From JAFGBM01 sp964564915 (GTDB lineage: Bacteria; Actinomycetota; Actinomycetes; Actinomycetales; Demequinaceae), in NCBI GenBank assembly GCA_964564915.1, contig CAZMCU010000014.1, forward strand, positions 1-35,672: a stretch of 35,672 bases of DNA, given 5' to 3'. Under the pieces are notes generated by a model, which had not been told where the DNA came from, ran no database searches, and saw nothing but the letters and a program-made list of their open reading frames with translations. The translations under genes were made by a program, and so were the position numbers. Of this stretch, positions 30,914 through 35,672 are shown one piece after another; position 1 is the first letter of the stretch, and each line of letters starts with the position of its first letter.

Positions 30914-32068
30914 GTGACTTCCGTTTCGCTGGGCCTTCCGACCGTTCCTCCCCAACCCCTCGCCCCTCGCCGGGTCTCGCGTCAGATCCGCGTGGGTAAG
31001 GTCCTCGTCGGCGGAGACGCCCCCGTCTCCGTCCAGTCGATGACCACCACGTTGACGTCGGACGTCGACGCGACGCTTCAACAGATCGCCGAGCTCACCG
31101 CCGCGGGGTGCGACATCGTCCGCGTCGCCGTTCCGAGCCAGGACGACGCCGACGCGCTTCCCGCCATCGCGAAGAAATCCCAAATCCCCGTCATCGCCGA
31201 CATCCACTTCCAGCCGAAGTACGTGTACGCGGCGATCGACGCCGGTTGCGCCGCCGTCCGCGTCAACCCCGGCAACATCCGCAAGTTCGACGACCAGGTG
31301 GGGGCGATCGCGAAGGCGGCGGCCGACGCGGGGGTGTCCTTACGCATCGGGGTGAACGCCGGTTCGCTCGACCCGCGCCTGCTGGAGACGTACGGCAAGG
31401 CGACCGCGGAGGCGCTCGTCGAGTCCGCGGTGTGGGAGGCGAGCCTCTTCGAGGAGCACGACTTCCACGACTTCAAGATCTCCGTCAAGCACCACGACCC
31501 CGTCGTCATGATTCGCGCGTACCGCATGTTGGCCGAACGTGGCGACTGGCCGCTCCACCTCGGCGTCACCGAGGCGGGTCCCGCGTTCCAGGGGACCATC
31601 AAGTCGGCGACGGCGTTCGGCGTCCTGCTGTCCGAGGGCATCGGCGACACGATCCGCGTGTCCCTCAGCGCGCCCCCGGTCGAAGAGGTCAAGGTTGGGT
31701 TGGAGATCCTTCAGTGCATGGGGCTGAGGGAGCGGAAGCTCGAGATCGTCTCGTGCCCCAGTTGTGGACGGGCGCAGGTCAACGTGTACGAGCTCGCCGA
31801 GAGGGTGACGGAGGGGCTCAAGGGGTTGACGGTTCCGATTCGCGTGGCCGTCATGGGGTGCGTGGTCAACGGGCTCGGGGAGTCGAGGGAGGCGGACCTT
31901 GGGGTCGCGTCCGGAAACGGCAAGGGGCAGATCTTTGTGCGCGGGGAAGTGATCGCGACGGTACCGGAGGACAAGATCGTGGAGACCCTCCTCGCGGAGG
32001 CGCTCAGGATGGCCGAGGAGATGGAGTCGGCCGAGGGGGCGGCTCCCGAGGTGACGGTCCGCGGGTGA
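30914..32068 (+). CDS. ispG: 4-hydroxy-3-methylbut-2-enyl diphosphate synthase IspG
   Basis: Iron-sulfur enzyme of the MEP pathway making HMBPP. 384 residues from GTG 30914, where related proteins start (MTSVSLGLP); GTG 30896 is an alternative. The TIM barrel runs to about 260 (VQSMTTT, IADIHFQPKY, VNPGNI). The cluster cysteines are Cys281 and Cys284 (SCPSCGRA) and Cys316 (MGCVVNG), with Glu323 as the likely fourth ligand. The conserved VNGPGE block reads VNGLGE (Leu321), one unusual residue beside that Glu. The gene overlaps the acetyltransferase by 4 nt. Confidence 0.96.
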   Translation: MTSVSLGLPTVPPQPLAPRRVSRQIRVGKVLVGGDAPVSVQSMTTTLTSDVDATLQQIAELTAAGCDIVRVAVPSQDDADALPAIAKKSQIPVIADIHFQPKYVYAAIDAGCAAVRVNPGNIRKFDDQVGAIAKAAADAGVSLRIGVNAGSLDPRLLETYGKATAEALVESAVWEASLFEEHDFHDFKISVKHHDPVVMIRAYRMLAERGDWPLHLGVTEAGPAFQGTIKSATAFGVLLSEGIGDTIRVSLSAPPVEEVKVGLEILQCMGLRERKLEIVSCPSCGRAQVNVYELAERVTEGLKGLTVPIRVAVMGCVVNGLGESREADLGVASGNGKGQIFVRGEVIATVPEDKIVETLLAEALRMAEEMESAEGAAPEVTVRG

Positions 32069-32997
32069 CCGACGCGCTGCTGCGGCGAGTGCGGCCCGGG
32101 GTCGCGCTCGGCCCGCTGCAGAAGCGGGACCTCGAGGCGGCGCGCGACCTGTGCGCGCGGAACCCCGTCGCGTTCGTGCTTCCCGCGATGCACATCGAGC
32201 GGGCGCTCAACGACACGCCCCCGGCCGCCGGAAGGCTGTGGGCCGTCCACCGCAGGGACGGGAGGCCGCGCACGCTCGTCGGGATCGTGTGGCATGGGGT
32301 GAACGTCGTCCCCGCCGTCCCCGACCCCGCCCCCGGCGTGCTGGTAGGCCTCGCCGACGCCATGGCCAGCCGCATCGCCAAACCGAGCGCGCTCGTCGGC
32401 GAGGCGGACGTCGTCCTCGACCTGTGGGCGCGGCTGGAGTCGCGGTGGGGTCCGGCGCGTGCGGTTCGCGACGAGCAGTGGCTCATGGCGCTCGACGAGC
32501 CGCCACGCTTCCCGCCGCCGTGGCCTCCGGGCGACGCGGGCTACTCGGCCCTGAGGCTCGACGCCGTCCACCGTGCCGTGCCGGACGACTTCGACACCGT
32601 GCTGCCGGCCGCCGTCCACATGTTCCGGGGCGAGGTGGGCTACGACCCAACCGAGCACGGCCGCGGGGTGTACGAGGACCGGCTGAGGCGGCTCATCCGG
32701 GGCGGGCGCTCGTTCGTTCAGTTCGGGGACGTGGGCGGCAAGCGGCGCGTGGTGTTCAAGGCCGAGGTGGGGGTGATCGGGGGCGGGGTTGCCGAGATCC
32801 AGGGAGTGTGGGTGGAGCCGCTGCTCCGGGGTCGTGGCCTCGCGCGCGCGGGTCTCGCCGCCGTGTGCGAGGCGATCCAGGCCGACACCGCGCCCATCGT
32901 GTCGCTGTACGTGAACTCCTTCAACCGCACGGCGATCGCGGTCTACGAGGCTGTCGGCTTCCGAAGGGTGGGAACCTTCGCAACCGTGATGTTGTAG
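32065..32997 (+). CDS. DUF4081/GNAT family N-acetyltransferase
   Basis: 310 residues. The N-terminal part (about 1-150) matches the DUF4081 region found with actinobacterial GNAT proteins next to ispG. The C-terminal GNAT fold (about 170-310) has the acetyl-CoA loop WVEPLLRGRGLARAGL (about 249-264) and the closing LYVNSFNRTAIAVYEAVGF. GTG 32065 overlaps the ispG stop by 4 nt; a much longer in-frame extension lies inside ispG and is rejected. The acceptor substrate is unknown. Confidence 0.9.
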   Translation: MTDALLRRVRPGVALGPLQKRDLEAARDLCARNPVAFVLPAMHIERALNDTPPAAGRLWAVHRRDGRPRTLVGIVWHGVNVVPAVPDPAPGVLVGLADAMASRIAKPSALVGEADVVLDLWARLESRWGPARAVRDEQWLMALDEPPRFPPPWPPGDAGYSALRLDAVHRAVPDDFDTVLPAAVHMFRGEVGYDPTEHGRGVYEDRLRRLIRGGRSFVQFGDVGGKRRVVFKAEVGVIGGGVAEIQGVWVEPLLRGRGLARAGLAAVCEAIQADTAPIVSLYVNSFNRTAIAVYEAVGFRRVGTFATVML

Positions 32998-33025
32998 GGC
33001 AAGTGGGGCAATTCGTGTTTCGAGT

Positions 33026-33054
33026 TGCGGTAGATGCGGGGTAGCGCTACTTTC
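33026..33054 (+). promoter_or_regulatory. Predicted promoter of the DNRLRE gene
   Basis: TTGCGG (33026-33031), 17 bp, TACTTT (33049-33054). A perfect 10-bp palindrome GTAGCGCTAC (33042-33051) overlaps the -10 and could be an operator. A transcript would start near 33061 with a leader of about 60 nt to ATG 33120. Confidence 0.5.
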
Positions 33055-33119
33055 ATGGTGACTTCCACCAGCGTGGGTGGGGTCGGGGCACTTCGACAGA
33101 GTTGTCGGCGGGGGTTCTC

Positions 33120-35117
33120 ATGGCACTTGGTGGAATGGTTGGCACACGTACACGTGTTGGGGTGATGACGAGAGCGATCGGAGTTGTCGCTCTTGCGGCG
33201 GTGCTCGCGGTGTCGACCGCGGTCGTGTCATCGGCGGCCGTGTCATCGGCAGCCGTGTCGTCGGCGGTGGAGGCAAAGCCCTCGGGGGACTCTTCCGGTG
33301 ACTCGGATGGCGGCTCGGCCGCACCTCCTGGCGCGATGCCCAGTGACTTGACGGCACCGAACGCCTACCAGGCGCAGATGTTGGCGGAACGAATCGGCAA
33401 TCCGGTGGAGGACCTATCCCAGCGCACTCCCACGGTGTCGGTATGGGCGTTGCCGGATGGGACGTGGTCGTCCACGATGAGTTCGGCTCCCCAATGGGTG
33501 CGGACCGGTGAGGGCGATGGCACGAGTCGGAGCGATTGGGCTCGTTCCGATCAAACGCTAGAGCGTCGAGCGGATGGGTCGGTTGCCCCGGTTGCGCAGG
33601 TAAACGGAATCGTGTTGGCGGGTGGGGGTCCAGCGACCGTGCTGTTGTCGGAGACGGACCCGGAGACGGGGGTGTCGCTTCGGGTGTTGTGGGATGGTTC
33701 CCGTCTGCCGAGGCCCGTTCTCGATGGCGGCCGAGCGACCTATCAGAATGTGTATCCGGGTGTTGATCTCGTCATCGACATTCTCCCGGAGGGCTTTGAG
33801 GAGTATTTCGTTGTCCGGACGCGCGCGGCCCTTCGTGCCGCCCCCGATCTTCACCTCGACGTTGCGGTCGAGGGTGCGGACCTGGTGGACGATGGCAACG
33901 GAGGTTTTAACGTTGTTGCACCCGATGGGACCGTCGTGGGGCATTCGCCGGGGGCGTTGGCGTGGGATGCGATCACCGATCAGGTGAGTGCGAATCCGGT
34001 GATGGAGGAGTGGAGCGGGGTGCCGCGTGCACGTGTCGGGTTGCCGTGGAGTGTGCCGATCGGGGGTGTGCAGTTAGAGCGAATGGCGACGATCGCCTCG
34101 GAGACGGGGTCGGTGCCGGTCGCGGCAACGCTGGAGGACTTGGGGAATCGGACCCGGGTTTCCTTGGCTGCCGATGCCGAATGGGTTGACGATCCGGGGA
34201 CGACGTTCCCAATCGTGATCGATCCGTCGTTGGGCGGCCCGTATTGGGATACGTATGTGGAGAGCGGGTATACGACGGACTGGTCGTTGAGGACGTACTT
34301 GCTGATTGGAACGTATACGGGTCTTGGGGCGCACCGGACCTTCATGACGTGGAACACGACTTCCCTTGTCGGCAAAGACATCACCTCCGCCCGCTTGAAC
34401 ATCTACATGTATTGGTCGTCGCAGTGCAATCCGCGAAGTTGGTACGTGTATACCGCGAACCCCGTGACGAGCTACATCAGGTGGGAGACCCAACCGACCA
34501 TCTATGGGTATGCGGTGACGGGGTCGACGTTGACCACGGGTCACACGAGTTGTCCCGCGGTGCAGAACGCCTATGTCGACATCACCGATCACGCGAAGTA
34601 CTGGTCGCACCTCTCCGGGGGGTACCGGGGGCTTGCCATTGTCTCGGGCAGTGAGAGCGACATCACCTATTGGAAGCGGTTCTACTCCAGCAATGCGTCG
34701 TCCCATCAGCCGTCGATCTCGTACACGTATAACACGGAGCCGAATGTGCCGTCGGGGGTGACGGTTGATGACCTGGCCCTAACGGAAGACCGGACGTCGT
34801 CGGTGACGCGTCCGGAGGTGTCGGCCGTCGTGACGGATCCCGATGGAGGTGAGGTTCGGGCGTTGTTCACCATCCTCCAGGGCGGTGTGGTGATCATCGA
34901 CAGTCTGCCGGGCACGGTAGTGGCCAGCGGCCAGGTGTCGTCGGCGACGTTGCCGTACGGGTTGTCGTCGAACGCCGCCTACACGATCGAGGTTCGGGCA
35001 ACCGATACCCGTTTGATCGGCGATGCCGTTTCACCGACGTATACGTTCACCGGCCCGGAGGGTTCGGTGAGGGAGATTCCTGCGGGGGATGACGATGAGA
35101 CGGGGGTGGCGTCATGA
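33120..35117 (+). CDS. Secreted DNRLRE-domain protein (RHS-associated type N-terminal region)
   Basis: 665 residues from ATG 33120. ATG 33165 (650 residues) gives a shorter signal peptide and is an equal candidate. A signal sequence (about 16-50) leads to a region with YQNVYPGVDLVIDILPEGFE, a block I associate with large RHS/wall-associated actinobacterial proteins. FPIVIDPS and a DNRLRE-type beta domain (about 370-540: DTYVESGYTTDWSLRTYLLI, then ITSARLNIYMYW) follow. A final Fn3-like segment (about 540-645) ends in an acidic tail. There are no YD repeats or toxin domain. The stop overlaps the next secreted gene as ATGA. Codon third positions use T far more than the core genes. Role inferred only: cell-surface assembly or delivery. 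Confidence 0.75.
   Translation: MALGGMVGTRTRVGVMTRAIGVVALAAVLAVSTAVVSSAAVSSAAVSSAVEAKPSGDSSGDSDGGSAAPPGAMPSDLTAPNAYQAQMLAERIGNPVEDLSQRTPTVSVWALPDGTWSSTMSSAPQWVRTGEGDGTSRSDWARSDQTLERRADGSVAPVAQVNGIVLAGGGPATVLLSETDPETGVSLRVLWDGSRLPRPVLDGGRATYQNVYPGVDLVIDILPEGFEEYFVVRTRAALRAAPDLHLDVAVEGADLVDDGNGGFNVVAPDGTVVGHSPGALAWDAITDQVSANPVMEEWSGVPRARVGLPWSVPIGGVQLERMATIASETGSVPVAATLEDLGNRTRVSLAADAEWVDDPGTTFPIVIDPSLGGPYWDTYVESGYTTDWSLRTYLLIGTYTGLGAHRTFMTWNTTSLVGKDITSARLNIYMYWSSQCNPRSWYVYTANPVTSYIRWETQPTIYGYAVTGSTLTTGHTSCPAVQNAYVDITDHAKYWSHLSGGYRGLAIVSGSESDITYWKRFYSSNASSHQPSISYTYNTEPNVPSGVTVDDLALTEDRTSSVTRPEVSAVVTDPDGGEVRALFTILQGGVVIIDSLPGTVVASGQVSSATLPYGLSSNAAYTIEVRATDTRLIGDAVSPTYTFTGPEGSVREIPAGDDDETGVAS
33225..33269 (+). 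repeat. Three 15-bp tandem units in the signal region
   Basis: GTGTCATCGGCGGCC and two near copies encode Val-Ser-Ser-Ala-Ala three times at the end of the predicted signal peptide. The repeat could change the length of the signal region by slippage. Confidence 0.75.
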
Positions 35118-35672
35118 CGCGAGGTGACGTGGTGCGGGGTGGTTTGTGGCGAAGTCGGGCGGCGTGGGTTGCGGTGGCGTGTTCTCTGGCCTTGTTCGTG
35201 TCGTCGCAGGCGACGTGGGCGGTGGAACCGAGCCCTTCCCCGAGCGTGTCGGTCGACCCGGGCGTGACGGACCCTAGCGGGGGTGACCCTAGCTTCTCCG
35301 ACCTGGGGGGTACGGATTCTCAGGCGGCGGATGCGTGGGCTGAGGGTCTGAACATCGATGGCGAGGGCCCATTGGCGGGCGAGGATTCGTCGGGATTGCT
35401 GACCGTTGAGGGGGAAGTGACCACCACGGACGCGCCGGTGGTATCGGTTCCCGCAGGGGATGTGGCTGCGGTTCCGCCTGCCCCGAATGCGGCGGACGAT
35501 GGTGTGTTCGACGCGGCGGAGGTGGTGCCTCCGCCGCCGACGCATGAGACCTTCGTCATCGACTCTCAAACGGACTTGGACGCGAAAGTGGTGGCTCGAT
35601 CGTCGGTTGAGGACGAAAGCGCCGGGAGCATTGTCGTGGGGGTGGCGGAGGCTCCGATGAGGGCATTGGCGG
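35114..35672 (+). CDS. N-terminus of a large secreted protein, cut by the window edge
   Basis: The frame is open from ATG 35114 to the edge (186 residues, no stop). It starts with a basic n-region (TRGDVVRGGLWRSR), a hydrophobic core (WVAVACSLALFVSSQ) and a likely cleavage site after TWA. An acidic, Pro/Ser/Thr-rich, low-complexity segment follows, with no recognised domain yet. It overlaps the DNRLRE gene by 4 nt, so the two are co-translated. By analogy with actinobacterial loci it may continue into an RHS/YD-repeat protein, but nothing visible proves this. Confidence 0.7.
   Translation, partial: MTRGDVVRGGLWRSRAAWVAVACSLALFVSSQATWAVEPSPSPSVSVDPGVTDPSGGDPSFSDLGGTDSQAADAWAEGLNIDGEGPLAGEDSSGLLTVEGEVTTTDAPVVSVPAGDVAAVPPAPNAADDGVFDAAEVVPPPPTHETFVIDSQTDLDAKVVARSSVEDESAGSIVVGVAEAPMRALA

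Noticed and set aside
207..31342. Scattered rare TTA leucine codons (e.g. in ftsY, glnD, the flavocytochrome, the site-2 protease, ispG)
   Set aside because: They occur in unrelated core genes without pattern, so bldA-like control is not supported.
31108..32064. In-frame 5' extension of the GNAT gene across ispG
   Set aside because: The product of the extension is Arg/Gly-rich shadow sequence; the GNAT/DUF4081 family starts at the GTGA overlap at 32065.

Overview
The window is a stretch of very GC-rich bacterial chromosome with the gene order of Actinomycetota (from general knowledge, the same order as the Mycobacterium tuberculosis smc-to-gcpE region). A FliA/WhiG-type sigma factor beside xerC, a GlnR-type nitrogen box, and long Lys/Ala tails on ribosomal proteins fit a motile, high-GC actinobacterium, probably Micrococcales-like. 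I cannot name the genus. All confident genes lie on the + strand except one M23 peptidase gene.

Layout. 1-6308: the C-terminus of an acidic protein (smc by synteny only), ftsY, the amtB-glnB-glnD nitrogen operon behind a GlnR-type box, and ffh. 6308-9919: accessory island 1, with apbE, a ferric-reductase-like flavocytochrome, a secreted FMN_bind protein and a lipoprotein. 9954-14559: rpsP-khpA-rimM-trmD and rplS-lepB-rnhB-DUF2469, each cluster with its own promoter. 14575-16607: accessory island 2, an ArsR-like repressor and an MFS exporter with a leaderless, operator-rich promoter and a strong terminator. 16684-21678: yraN-comM-dprA, then xerC and a flagellar-type sigma factor. 21690-22289 (minus strand): the M23 peptidase. 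22337-32997: structured leader, rpsB-tsf-pyrH-frr-cdsA-rlmN, a DivIVA-repeat protein, dxr, a site-2 protease, ispG and a DUF4081/GNAT acetyltransferase. 33026-35672: accessory region 3, a secreted DNRLRE-domain protein translationally coupled to the start of another secreted protein that runs off the window, with visibly different codon use.

How the genes work together. FtsY, Ffh and LepB cover membrane targeting and signal-peptide removal. AmtB, PII and GlnD form the ammonium-sensing circuit, though this GlnD has no ACT domains. RpsP, L19, S2, EF-Ts, Frr, RimM, TrmD and RlmN serve ribosome function and RNA modification. Dxr and IspG are two MEP-pathway isoprenoid enzymes, and CdsA makes CDP-diacylglycerol. 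ApbE, the flavocytochrome and the FMN_bind protein look like a route that passes electrons from NAD(P)H across the membrane to a covalently flavinylated protein.

The most unusual points are the incomplete flavin-acceptor motif with Ser in place of Thr, the ACT-less GlnD, a recurring leaderless-promoter geometry (a -10-like hexamer 6-7 nt before an ATG or GTG), the structured rpsB leader, and the secreted DNRLRE gene pair at the right edge. No rRNA, tRNA, CRISPR array, insertion sequence or prophage was seen.
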